Positions 56,416 through 64,000 of a stretch of DNA of 64,000 bases are shown here, in pieces. Position numbers and translations under genes: made by a program. Numbering within the stretch: the first letter of the stretch is position 1; the number at the start of each line of letters is the position of its first letter. This DNA is from Caulobacter sp. UNC358MFTsu5.1 (GTDB lineage: Bacteria; Pseudomonadota; Alphaproteobacteria; Caulobacterales; Caulobacteraceae): assembly GCF_000712075.1 (NCBI RefSeq), contig NZ_JONW01000002.1:1-64000 (forward strand), in the 5' to 3' direction. Under the pieces are notes generated by a model, which was not told the DNA's origin, searched no databases, and saw nothing but the letters and a program-made list of their open reading frames with translations.

Positions 56416-57043
56416 TCTGATCGATCAGCTGGCGGCCGACCCGCGCGCCATCCCGGCCGGGGCGGTGCAGCGCCGCTTCCTCGGCCTGGCCGTGGCCGCC
56501 GCCCTGGCGGCCCTGGTCATGGTGCTGGCCTGGCTGGGCACGCGCCAGGACCTGGCCCAGGCCATGACCGGCCGGATGTTCTGGATGAAGGCGACCTATA
56601 CCGGCCTGCTGGGCCTGGCCGGCTTCTGGGCGCTGGAGCGCCTGGCCCGGCCCGAGGGTGTCCCGAAGAAGGCGCTGCTGTTCGGGGCCCTGGTGCTGGC
56701 GTTGTTCGTCGGCCTGGGCTTCGGCCAATGGCTGGCGGCCGATTGGGCGCACCGCCGGTCGATGATGATGGGCGGGTCGTGGAAGGTCTGCTTCCGCTAC
56801 ATCCTGACCCTGGCCCTGCCGGGGCTGGCGGCGACCCTGGTCGTGCTGCGCGGCATGGCCCCGACCCGTCCGGCCCTGACCGGCTTCGCGGCGGGCGCCT
56901 TCGCCGGCGGCGTGGCGGCCACGGTTTACGGCCTGCACTGCGGCGAGAGCACGATGGTGTTCGTGGGCACCTGGTACACCCTGGGGGTGCTGGGCACGGG
57001 CGTGCTGGGCGCGGTGATCGGGAAGTGGGCGCTGAGGTGGTGA
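56402..57043 (+). CDS. nrsF: NrsF anti-sigma factor (DUF1109)
   Basis: 213 residues with six hydrophobic segments, the DUF1109/NrsF family that holds SigF at the inner membrane. Two periplasm-facing cysteines required for sensing in Caulobacter are present as Cys130 (WKVCFRY) and Cys180 (LHCGEST). The N terminus (RTDDLIDQLAADPRAI) is the cytoplasmic sigma-binding part. The GTG start (56402) has AAAGGA upstream and lies inside sigF. Confidence 0.93.
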   Translation: MRTDDLIDQLAADPRAIPAGAVQRRFLGLAVAAALAALVMVLAWLGTRQDLAQAMTGRMFWMKATYTGLLGLAGFWALERLARPEGVPKKALLFGALVLALFVGLGFGQWLAADWAHRRSMMMGGSWKVCFRYILTLALPGLAATLVVLRGMAPTRPALTGFAAGAFAGGVAATVYGLHCGESTMVFVGTWYTLGVLGTGVLGAVIGKWALRW

Positions 57044-57062
57044 AATGAAGAAGGGCCGCACG

Positions 57063-57129
57063 GCTTTCACCGGTGCGACCCCTCATCCGTCGGCTGGCGT
57101 CGACACCTTCTCCCGCGAGGGGAGAAGGG
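57063..57129. repeat. Partial family E-like repeat
   Basis: Contains CATCCGTCGGCTGGCGTCGACACCTTCTCCC-type sequence like the right half of family E (51150-51175), and a CTTCTCCC-GCGA-GGGGAGAAG hairpin at 57110-57129. It lies between convergent nrsF and efp and could terminate efp. Confidence 0.55.
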
Positions 57130-57139
57130 TGCGAAGACC

Positions 57140-57709
57140 TTAGTCCTTGGCGCGTTCCTGGTACGAACCGTCTTCCGTCAGGATGATCACCTTGGTGCCG
57201 GCCGAGATGTACGGCGGGACCATGGTGCGCACGCCGTTGCTGAGCATGGCGGGCTTGTACGACGACGAGGCGGTCTGGCCCTTCACCGACGGTTCGGTGT
57301 CGACGATCTCCAGCACCACGGTGCGCGGCAGTTCCAGGGCGATCGGCACGTCGTTGTGGGTCGACAGGGCGACGGTCATGCCTTCCTGCAGATAGGCGCC
57401 CAGATCGCCGACCACGTCTTCCGTCGCCACGAGCTGGTCGTAGCTTTCCGGGTTCATGAAGTGATAGCCCTCGCCGTCCTGGTACAGGAAGGTGTGGTTG
57501 CGCTGGTCGACGAAGGCGCGCTCGACCTGTTCGGTCGTGCGGTAGCGTTCCGACACCTTCACGCCGTCCGAGATGCGGCGCATGTTCAGCTGGGTGACCG
57601 GCGTACCCTTGCCGGGGTGGATGTTTTCGGCGTTGAGGACCACGTAGAGCTTGCCGTCCATATCGACGACGGAACCCTTCCTCAGCGAGCTGGCGGCGAC
57701 TTTAGTCAC
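57140..57709 (-). CDS. efp: Elongation factor P
   Basis: 189 residues, the three-domain tRNA mimic that rescues ribosomes stalled at polyproline. The modified lysine is Lys34 in [10 protein letters not shown], the form lysylated by EpmA/EpmB, both encoded next door. Domain III ends [19 protein letters not shown]. The GTG start (57709) has AAGGA about 8 nt upstream. It is divergent from epmA, with 109 bp between. Confidence 0.95.
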   Translation of the reverse strand: MTKVAASSLRKGSVVDMDGKLYVVLNAENIHPGKGTPVTQLNMRRISDGVKVSERYRTTEQVERAFVDQRNHTFLYQDGEGYHFMNPESYDQLVATEDVVGDLGAYLQEGMTVALSTHNDVPIALELPRTVVLEIVDTEPSVKGQTASSSYKPAMLSNGVRTMVPPYISAGTKVIILTEDGSYQERAKD

Positions 57710-57818
57710 GAGTACGTCCTTGATCCCGCGGCGGCCTTAAGCCGCGCGAATTTGCGTTGGATATCGCCCTCCTATAGCGATCCTCGCCAAGTTCGCCACC
57801 CCGAGCAGAGCGTTTCCC

Positions 57819-58868
57819 GTGCCGACAGCCTCTCCTTCGCCCTGGTGGCGGCCCGAAAACCACGCCGACCGGCGACCGTTCCTGCTGGCCCGCAACCGGA
57901 TCAAGGCCGCTTTCCGCGCCTGGTTCGCCGAGCGCGACTTCCTGGAGGTCGAGACCGCCGCCCTGCAGGTCTCGCCCGGCAACGAGGCGCATCTGCACGC
58001 CTTCGAGACCCGGGCCCTGACCTTGGGCGGCGAAAGCGCGCCGCTCTACCTGCACACCTCGCCGGAGTTCTCGTGCAAGAAGCTGCTGGCGGCGGGCGAG
58101 CGGCGGATCTTCGATTTCGGCAAGGTCTGGCGCAACCGCGAGCGCGGAGCGCTGCACCATCCGGAGTTCACCATGCTGGAATGGTACCGGGCGGGCGAGC
58201 CCTACCAGGCCCTGATGGACGACTGCGCGGCCCTTCTGGCCCTGGCGGCGGAAACGGCGGGAACCCTCGAATTCCGCTTCCGGGGCCATGTCTGCGATCC
58301 TTTCGCCCCGCCCGAGCGGGTGACGGTGGCGCAGGCTTTCGCGCGGCATGCGGACGTGGACCTGCTGGCCTCGATCGGGCCCGGCGGCGAGACCGACCGC
58401 GACGCGCTCGCCGCCTCGGCCCGCGCGGCCGGAATCCGCGTCGCCGGCGACGACACCTGGGCCGACGTCTTCAGCCGGGTGATCGTCGAGAAGGTCGAGC
58501 CGAACCTGGGCGTGGGGCGGGCGACGATCCTCTGCGAATACCCGACCGCCGAGGCGGCCCTGGCCCGGCCCAAGCCCGGCGACCCGCGCGTGGCCGAGCG
58601 GTTCGAGCTCTATGCCTGCGGCGTCGAGCTGGCCAACGCCTTCGGCGAGCTGACGGACGCCGGCGAGCAGCGCCGCCGCTTCGAGGCCGAGATGGACGAG
58701 AAGGCCCGGGTCTACGGCGAGCGCTATCCGCTGGACGACGACTTCCTGGCGGCGCTGGAGATCATGCCGCCGGCGTCGGGCTCGGCCCTGGGCTTCGACC
58801 GCCTGGTGATGCTGGCGGCGGGGGCCAGCCGGGTGGACCAGGTGCTGTGGACGCCGGTGGCGGGGTGA
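57819..58868 (+). CDS. epmA: EF-P lysine ligase EpmA (GenX/PoxA)
   Basis: 349 residues, a truncated class II lysyl-tRNA synthetase catalytic core without the anticodon-binding domain. It attaches (R)-beta-lysine to EF-P Lys34. Class II motifs: FLEVETAALQVSPGNEAHL (motif 1), RIFDFGKVWRNRERGALHHPEFTMLEWY (motif 2) and GSALGFDRLVMLAAG (motif 3). The GTG start (57819) gives standard length. Confidence 0.94.
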   Translation: MPTASPSPWWRPENHADRRPFLLARNRIKAAFRAWFAERDFLEVETAALQVSPGNEAHLHAFETRALTLGGESAPLYLHTSPEFSCKKLLAAGERRIFDFGKVWRNRERGALHHPEFTMLEWYRAGEPYQALMDDCAALLALAAETAGTLEFRFRGHVCDPFAPPERVTVAQAFARHADVDLLASIGPGGETDRDALAASARAAGIRVAGDDTWADVFSRVIVEKVEPNLGVGRATILCEYPTAEAALARPKPGDPRVAERFELYACGVELANAFGELTDAGEQRRRFEAEMDEKARVYGERYPLDDDFLAALEIMPPASGSALGFDRLVMLAAGASRVDQVLWTPVAG

Positions 58869-58872
58869 CGCC

Positions 58873-58955
58873 GGTGACATGCCCTTGGGCGTGTCCCCAA
58901 ACCCTTGCTCGGCGCCGGGGATGCAGCTGGGGACACGCCGCGAGGGCATGTCCCC
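58873..58955. repeat. Inverted repeat, family F
   Basis: GTGACATGCCCTTGGGCGTGTCCCC and, inverted, GGGGACACGCCGCGAGGGCATGTCCCC ends. It lies between epmA and epmB in the same orientation as the copy after aroB. Confidence 0.7.
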
Positions 58956-59007
58956 GTCAGCGGGCCGCATTGCGTCCCCCGCCTAAACCCGCCATACCGC
59001 CCGCCTC

Positions 59008-60048
59008 ATGACCGCCGCCCGCACCCTCCGCAGCGCCGCCGCCCTGGCCGAAGCCGGCCTGGTGGCGCCCGAGCGCCTGCCCGCCCTGGAAGCGGTGGCG
59101 GCGCGCTACGCGGTGGCGATCACCCCGGTCATGGCCGAGCTGATCGATCCGGCCAACGAGAGCGACCCGATCGCCCGCCAGTTCCTGCCCCAGGCCGCCG
59201 AACTGGTCGAGAACCCCGGCGAGGTCGCCGACCCGATCGGCGACGAGACCCACAGCCCGGTCGAGGGGATCGTCCACCGCTATCCCGACCGCGTGCTGCT
59301 GAAGCCCACCCACACCTGCGCGGTCTATTGCCGGTTCTGCTTCCGCCGCGAGGTGGTGGGGCCCGACGGCGCCTCGAACCTGACGCCCGAGCAGCTGGAC
59401 GCCGCCTTCGCCTACATCGCCGGTCGGCCGGAGATCTGGGAGGTGATCGTCACCGGCGGCGACCCGCTGGTGCTGTCGCCGCGCCGCCTGCGCGACCTGT
59501 CCGAGCGGCTGGCGGCCATCGACCACGTCAAGGTCGTGCGCTTCCACACCCGCGTGCCGGCGGTCGATCCCGAGGCGGTGACCGACGAGGTGGTCGCGGC
59601 CCTGAAGGCCAGCGGCAAGGCGGTCTATGTGGCCCTGCACGCCAACCATGTCCGCGAGCTGACGCCGGCGGCGCGGGCGGCCTGCGCCAGGATCATCGAC
59701 GCCGGCGTGCCGATGCTGAGCCAGACGGTGCTGCTGAAGGGCGTCAACGACGACCCCGAGGCCCTGGGCGCCCTGATGCGCGGCTTCGTCGAGACCCGCA
59801 TCCGGCCCTACTACCTGCACCACGGCGACCACGCCCCCGGCACCGCCCACCTGCGCACCAGCGTCGAAGAAGGCCGCGCCCTGATGCGCGCCATCCGCGG
59901 CCGGTTCTCGGGGCTGTGCCAGCCGACCTACGTGCTCGACATCCCCGACGGCCACGGCAAGGTGCCGATCGGCCCGGACTATCTGGCGGTCAAAGGCGAG
60001 GTCGAGGACCCGAACGGCGGCGCGCACGCCTATCCGCCGAAGGGCTAG
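59008..60048 (+). CDS. epmB: EF-P beta-lysylation radical SAM aminomutase EpmB
   Basis: 346 residues, a lysine 2,3-aminomutase-like radical SAM and PLP enzyme that makes (R)-beta-lysine for EpmA. The cluster motif is CAVYCRFC (Cys104, Cys108, Cys111). Other blocks are VIVTGGDPLVLS, HTRVPAVDP, LLKGVNDD and YYLHHGDHAPGTAH. Length and the clustering with epmA and efp favour EpmB over a catabolic KamA. Its stop shares CTAG with the convergent gene. Confidence 0.93.
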   Translation: MTAARTLRSAAALAEAGLVAPERLPALEAVAARYAVAITPVMAELIDPANESDPIARQFLPQAAELVENPGEVADPIGDETHSPVEGIVHRYPDRVLLKPTHTCAVYCRFCFRREVVGPDGASNLTPEQLDAAFAYIAGRPEIWEVIVTGGDPLVLSPRRLRDLSERLAAIDHVKVVRFHTRVPAVDPEAVTDEVVAALKASGKAVYVALHANHVRELTPAARAACARIIDAGVPMLSQTVLLKGVNDDPEALGALMRGFVETRIRPYYLHHGDHAPGTAHLRTSVEEGRALMRAIRGRFSGLCQPTYVLDIPDGHGKVPIGPDYLAVKGEVEDPNGGAHAYPPKG

Positions 60049-60770
60049 GGCGCCTTGCCGTCGGCGGCCGGGGCCTTGTCCTTCTTGGCGTAGTAGCCGC
60101 CGCAGATCCTCTGCAGGCCGAAGGCGTCGCGCCCGGTGTTGAAGTGGGTGGGCGTGACCTGGGCGGCCACGACCGGCGCGGTCACGCCGGGCCGCTCGGC
60201 CTTGAGCCAGGCCTCGAGCCCCGGCCGCCAGGGCTCCAGCTGCTCGGGCGCGGTCAGTCCCGGGCGCGAGCTGTCGAACAGGTAGTTGATGTCGGTGGAC
60301 CGGGCGTAGCTGGGCAGGGCGCCCGAACCGACCGCCTGGCTCAGTTCCATCAGGCTGGCGGCGGGATCGTAGCGCCCGATGAACGTCACCTCGCCGGCCT
60401 TGACGTCGAACGTCCGGGAGTCGGCGTTGTAGCAGACGCCCCAGTTCATGACCGACATGCTGAGCAGCACGTAGCTGCCGGGCTTGGCCTTGGCCAGGTA
60501 GTAGGCGCGGGGCTGGTTCTTGCCGCCCACGCGGCCCAGATTGACCCATCCGCCGAGTGGGTTGGCGAGGGAGGCGTGCTCCTGGGGCGAGAACCGCGCG
60601 ATGTTCAGCTGGTAGCCGCCGTTGGCGGCCGCCATGGGACCGCCGGGCTCGATCTCCAGCGCGACCAGGCCGTAGTCGGACGCCGGGTCCAGCTTCGGCT
60701 GGCCGGCGTGGGCCGCCCCACCCGCCAGCGCGGTCGCCAGCGTGGCCGCCAGCATCGTTCCGTGTCGCAT
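60045..60770 (-). CDS. Secreted protein of unknown function
   Basis: 241 residues with a signal peptide (LAATLATALAGGAAHA). The mature part has YGLVALEIEPGGPMAAANGGYQL, then PRAYYLAKAKPGSYVLLSMSVMNWGVCYN and a second Cys near QRICGGYYAKK, a pattern seen in periplasmic DUF2846-like proteins, though not enough for assignment. GGAG about 10 nt upstream supports the ATG at 60770. Confidence 0.75.
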   Translation of the reverse strand: MRHGTMLAATLATALAGGAAHAGQPKLDPASDYGLVALEIEPGGPMAAANGGYQLNIARFSPQEHASLANPLGGWVNLGRVGGKNQPRAYYLAKAKPGSYVLLSMSVMNWGVCYNADSRTFDVKAGEVTFIGRYDPAASLMELSQAVGSGALPSYARSTDINYLFDSSRPGLTAPEQLEPWRPGLEAWLKAERPGVTAPVVAAQVTPTHFNTGRDAFGLQRICGGYYAKKDKAPAADGKAP

Positions 60771-60857
60771 GATGTCCGCTCCCCCGAGCACAGCCTTTGC
60801 GCGAGTAGTCTGGGCGGTCGGGCGCGGAAGCGCAAGGCGGCTTTCGCCCAACGAAAA

Positions 60858-60885
60858 AGGCCTCCCGGGTCTCCCCGGAAGGCCT
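60858..60885 (-). terminator. Intrinsic terminator of fba
   Basis: AGGCCT-C-CCGGG / CCCGG-A-AGGCCT stem with one internal mismatch. On the minus strand it runs into TTTTTCG, 49 nt after the fba stop. Confidence 0.82.
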
Positions 60886-60897
60886 CATCGTTTTGCT

Positions 60898-60923
60898 GGG
60901 GACACGCCCAAGGGCATGTCCCC
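60898..60923. repeat. Family F short unit
   Basis: GGGGACACGCCC-AA-GGGCATGTCCCC, arms complementary except one position. It lies between the fba stop and its terminator. Confidence 0.75.
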
Positions 60924-60933
60924 GATCGTGGAC

Positions 60934-62025
60934 CTATTCCGCCGCGGCCTTCTTCGCCGCCGCGCCGAACTTGGCGTTCAGCTCGCCGGACGAATAGCGC
61001 TTGGCCATGGTCGCGGTCGACAGCGCCTTGATCTTGTCGGCGTGGCCGGCCGAGCCGAACTGCACGAAGCGGTCCTGGCAGACCTGGCGCATGGCTTCCT
61101 TGGCGGGCTTGAGATAGGCGCGTGGGTCGAACTCGTGCGGCTTCTCGGTCAGGATCTTGCGGATCGCGCCGGTGATGGCCAGGCGGTTGTCGGTGTCGAC
61201 ATTGACCTTGCGCACGCCGTGCTTGATGCCGCGCTGGATCTCTTCCACCGGCACGCCCCAGGTCTGGGGAATGGCGCCGCCGTACTGGTTGATGATGTCC
61301 TGCAGCTCCTGCGGAACCGACGAGGAGCCGTGCATCACCAAGTGGGTGTTGGGCAGGCGCTGGTGGATCTCCTCGATCACGTTCATGGCCAGGACGTCGC
61401 CGTCCGGCTTGCGCGTGAACTTGTAGGCCCCGTGGCTGGTGCCCATGGCGATGGCCAGGGCGTCGACGCCCGTGCGCTCGACGAACTCGACCGCCTGGTC
61501 GGGATCGGTCAGCAGCTCGTCGTGGCTCAGCACGCCCTCGAAGCCGTGGCCGTCCTCGGCCTCGCCCATGCCGCTTTCCAGCGAGCCCAGCACGCCCAGC
61601 TCGCCCTCGACCGAGACGCCGCAGCTATGGGCCATCTCGACCACCTTGCGGGTGACCTCGACGTTGTATTCGTAGGTGGCGGGGGTCTTGGCGTCCTCCA
61701 TCAGCGAGCCGTCCATCATCACCGAGGTGAAGCCGTACTGGATCGCCGTGGCGCAGGTCGCCGGGCCGTTGCCGTGGTCCTGGTGCATGCACACCGGGAT
61801 GTTGGGATAGATCTCGGCCAGGGCGTCGATCATCCGGGCCAGCATGATGTCGTTGGCGTAGCTGCGCGCGCCGCGCGACGCCTGGATGATGACCGGGGAG
61901 TTCACGGCTTCCGCCGCCTCCATGATCGCCAGGCCCTGTTCCATGTTGTTGATGTTGAAGGCCGGCAGCGCATAGTCATGCTCCGCCGCATGATCCAGCA
62001 ACTGTCTTAGCGTGATCCTCGCCAC
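60934..62025 (-). CDS. fba: Class II fructose-bisphosphate aldolase
   Basis: 363 residues, a zinc-dependent TIM barrel that cleaves fructose-1,6-bisphosphate to two triose phosphates (and the reverse). Markers: [38 protein letters not shown] (zinc His), [35 protein letters not shown] and [13 protein letters not shown]. The GTG start (62025) has AGGAGA about 10 nt upstream; a longer frame to 62229 has an implausible N terminus. It sits downstream of pgk with a 155-bp gap. Confidence 0.95.
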   Translation of the reverse strand: MARITLRQLLDHAAEHDYALPAFNINNMEQGLAIMEAAEAVNSPVIIQASRGARSYANDIMLARMIDALAEIYPNIPVCMHQDHGNGPATCATAIQYGFTSVMMDGSLMEDAKTPATYEYNVEVTRKVVEMAHSCGVSVEGELGVLGSLESGMGEAEDGHGFEGVLSHDELLTDPDQAVEFVERTGVDALAIAMGTSHGAYKFTRKPDGDVLAMNVIEEIHQRLPNTHLVMHGSSSVPQELQDIINQYGGAIPQTWGVPVEEIQRGIKHGVRKVNVDTDNRLAITGAIRKILTEKPHEFDPRAYLKPAKEAMRQVCQDRFVQFGSAGHADKIKALSTATMAKRYSSGELNAKFGAAAKKAAAE

Positions 62026-62180
62026 GTGGTGTTCTCCTGCAAGCGTGAGTGAATTGGGTCGTTTCTTGTTGTTGGGGCCCGGCGCTGAAGCGCTCTTTGC
62101 CCAAGTTTTCCGGACCTCCGTGGTGTCCGTATTTTCGGTTCGGCGCGCCCTCCTGAGACGCGCCGAAGGGTCGTTTCTCC

Positions 62181-63371
62181 CTAGATCTCCAGAGCGGCGA
62201 CGCCCGGAAGCGTCTTGCCTTCCATCCATTCCAAGAACGCGCCGCCGGCCGTCGAGACGAAGGTGAAATCGCCCGACACGCCCGCGTGGTTCAGGGCCGC
62301 CACGGTATCACCGCCGCCGGCGACCGCCACGATCTTACCCCCTTTGGCGAGTTTCGCGGCGTGTTTTGCCGCCGAAACCGTCGCTTCGTCGAACGGAGGC
62401 ACCTCGAAAACGCCCAAAGGGCCGTTCCAGATCAGCGTATTGCTCGATTCCATGGCTTCGATAAGACGCTGGGCGCTCTTGGGGCCGGCGTCCAGGATCA
62501 GGTCGTCGGGCTGGACCTCGGACAGCTCGCGGGTCTCGGCGTCGACGCCGGGCGCGACCTTCTTGGCCACCACCACGTCGATCGGCAGCAGCAGCTCGCA
62601 GCCGCTCTTCTCGGCCGTGGCCATGATCTGGCGCGCGGTGTCGGCCAGGTCCTTCTCGCAGAGCGATCCGCCGACGTCGTGGCCCTGGGCGTACAGGAAG
62701 GTATTGGCCATGCCGCCGCCGATGGCCAGGCGGTCCAGCTTGGCGACCAGGTTGTTGAGCAGGTCGAGCTTCGTCGAGACCTTGGAGCCGCCGACGATGC
62801 CCAGCACGGGCTTCCTCGGATTGCCCAGGGCCGAATCCAGCGCTTCCAGCTCGCGCTGCATGGCCAGGCCCGGATAGGCCGGCAGGATCTTGGCCAGGCC
62901 CTCGGTCGAGGCGTGGGCGCGGTGGGCGGCGCTGAAGGCGTCGTCGACATAGAGGTCGCCGTTGGCGGCCAGGGCCTTGGCGAAGTCGGGGTCGTTCTTC
63001 TCCTCGCCGGCGTGGAAGCGGACGTTCTCCAGCAGGGCCACGCCGCCGTTCTCCAGGCCGTTCACCACCTTGGCGGCTTCGGGACCGACGCAGTCCGACG
63101 CGAAGGCGACTTCCTGCTCCAGCAGCTTGCCCAGCGGCTCGGCCACGAAGGCCAGGCTCATCTCCGGCACAACCTTGCCCTTGGGGCGGTCGAAGTGGGC
63201 CAGCAGGATCACCTTGGCGCCCTTCGTCGACAGGTAGTGGATGGTGGGAAGGGCCGCGCGCAGGCGGGTGTCGTCGGTGATCTTCCCGCCGTCGACGGGC
63301 ACGTTGAAGTCCACCCGGACCAGGGCGCGCTTGCCGGCGAGATCGGCGGTGTCGAGGGTGCGGAAGGGCAT
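62181..63371 (-). CDS. pgk: Phosphoglycerate kinase
   Basis: 396 residues, the ATP-forming step of glycolysis. Blocks: [86 protein letters not shown] and [16 protein letters not shown] 63371 is preferred; the GTG at 63386 overlaps the upstream stop but adds five residues not typical of the family. It is probably co-transcribed with the small membrane protein before it. Confidence 0.95.
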   Translation of the reverse strand: MPFRTLDTADLAGKRALVRVDFNVPVDGGKITDDTRLRAALPTIHYLSTKGAKVILLAHFDRPKGKVVPEMSLAFVAEPLGKLLEQEVAFASDCVGPEAAKVVNGLENGGVALLENVRFHAGEEKNDPDFAKALAANGDLYVDDAFSAAHRAHASTEGLAKILPAYPGLAMQRELEALDSALGNPRKPVLGIVGGSKVSTKLDLLNNLVAKLDRLAIGGGMANTFLYAQGHDVGGSLCEKDLADTARQIMATAEKSGCELLLPIDVVVAKKVAPGVDAETRELSEVQPDDLILDAGPKSAQRLIEAMESSNTLIWNGPLGVFEVPPFDEATVSAAKHAAKLAKGGKIVAVAGGGDTVAALNHAGVSGDFTFVSTAGGAFLEWMEGKTLPGVAALEI

Positions 63372-63382
63372 GACGGGATCAC

Positions 63383-63745
63383 TCACATGGGATTGCAGGC
63401 GTAGGACATGCTGGAAGCCAGGTAGGCGACCAGCACGAACGCCAGAAAAGGGATGGCGGCGAACGCCAGATGAATCGGCCGGCTGCGGACGGACAGCGCG
63501 TAAAGCGACCAGAGCACGACCCAGGCCACGGCGAGGCCCAGCGCGGCCCAGCGGGAGGGGGCGGCTTCCGGCGCCCAGGCCAAGGGTATGAACCTCGGAT
63601 TGGGGCCGAGGCTGGCTCGTCCCAGCCAGTAGCAGACCGGAGCGACCAGGCCGCCCCCCAGGATGCTCGTCACGGTCAGCAGGACGACGGCGACCCAGGG
63701 GCGGGCCCTGGTGAAGATCGTCTGGCTGGCGGCGGCGCTGGGCAT
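63383..63745 (-). CDS. Small membrane protein between gap and pgk
   Basis: 120 residues with three hydrophobic segments (WVAVVLLTVTSILGGGLVAPVCYWLG; WAALGLAVAWVVLWSLYALSV; LAFAAIPFLAFVLVAYLASSM). No family is recognised. GGA about 7 nt upstream favours ATG 63745 over 63781. Its insertion between gap and pgk, normally adjacent, is worth noting. It ends 11 bp before the pgk start. Confidence 0.7.
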   Translation of the reverse strand: MPSAAASQTIFTRARPWVAVVLLTVTSILGGGLVAPVCYWLGRASLGPNPRFIPLAWAPEAAPSRWAALGLAVAWVVLWSLYALSVRSRPIHLAFAAIPFLAFVLVAYLASSMSYACNPM

Positions 63746-63827
63746 CGTGGTCCTTGGCTGAGGCCGGCGTGCGCCGGTCAAAGGAAACCCCCGCGCCTCG
63801 GAGAGGGCGGGGGCTTGGAAGGCTGAC

Positions 63828-64000
63828 CTAGAGGAACTTCGCCATCTCGAGAGCGGTGTCGCTCATGCGGGTCGCGAAGCCCCATTCGTTGTCGTACCAG
63901 CTGAGCACGCGGACCAGCTTGCCCTCGATGACCTGGGTCTGGGGCAGGGCGGCCGTCGAGCTGGCGGCGATGTGATTCATGTCGTGCGAGACCAGCGGGT
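63828..64000 (-). CDS. gap: Glyceraldehyde-3-phosphate dehydrogenase, C-terminal part
   Basis: Partial: only the last 57 residues are in the window. The gene continues past the right edge (5' end missing). The visible end contains DMNHIAASSTAALPQTQVIEG and SWYDNEWGFATRMSDTAL, the hallmark GAPDH C terminus. Its place upstream of pgk and fba gives the usual alphaproteobacterial order gap-pgk-fba. Confidence 0.93.
   Translation of the reverse strand, partial: PLVSHDMNHIAASSTAALPQTQVIEGKLVRVLSWYDNEWGFATRMSDTALEMAKFL

Overview
The window is a high-GC, gene-dense stretch of an alphaproteobacterial chromosome, almost certainly Caulobacter or a close relative. The gene content supports this: a bolA / J-domain / cobS neighbourhood, divergent aroKB-hlyC and xerD, a SigF-NrsF locus beside a bufferin operon, long TonB-dependent receptors, HWE-type sensor kinases and GTG/TTG starts. 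I see no rRNA, tRNA, CRISPR array, prophage or intact insertion sequence. Mobile-type DNA is limited to short intergenic inverted repeats and one catalytically dead resolvase-like gene.

Layout, left to right. 0-6.3 kb: small proteins, cobS, an RcnB-like protein, a PAP2 phosphatase, a lipoprotein, a J-domain protein, bolA and cytidine deaminase. 6.3-15.2 kb: an S9 peptidase divergent from a TonB-dependent receptor, a histidine kinase/response regulator pair behind an EcfG-type promoter, and a CBS/HlyC membrane protein. 15.3-18.9 kb: an accessory block (hydrolase, XRE/MmyB regulator, cupin, glyoxalase-like protein) lying between hlyC and aroB. 19-23.3 kb: aroB-aroK divergent from a periplasmic protein and xerD. 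23.4-32.8 kb: small-molecule enzymes, an MscS channel, an HpcH/HpaI lyase and OsmC. 33.4-36.1 kb: accA, an AhpD-like protein and a nitronate monooxygenase-like protein. 36.4-46.4 kb: a GGDEF-EAL protein, the pseudo-resolvase, an SDR/LysR pair, threonine aldolase, GFA, alcohol dehydrogenase, CheW and inositol monophosphatase. 46.5-48.3 kb: an ECF41-type sigma operon. 48.3-53 kb: Nudix-thiE, bfd-bfr, GNAT, a TspO-like protein and a DUF2799 lipoprotein. 53-57 kb: the bufferin operon bufABCD divergent from sigF-nrsF. 57-60 kb: efp-epmA-epmB. 60-64 kb: a glycolytic block (fba, pgk, gap).

Four regulatory circuits can be read from the DNA. (1) Three near-identical 17-bp palindromes (ATGACCT-N3-AGGTCAT) each end 56-57 nt before a start codon, one of them before the MmyB-type regulator gene, which suggests a small undescribed autoregulated regulon. 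(2) Two ECF41-type promoters (TGTCAC[A/G]-N16-CGTC) precede the ECF41 operon and a distant ahpD-like gene 12 kb away. (3) Divergent SigF-type promoters (GTAACC-N16-CGWA) lie between sigF and bufA. (4) A Fur-like box precedes bfd.

Six families of 26-170 bp inverted repeats (A-F below) occupy many intergenic gaps. Several have been absorbed into the 3' ends of genes, where they supply stop codons and C-terminal tails, and one copy separates bufA from bufB.
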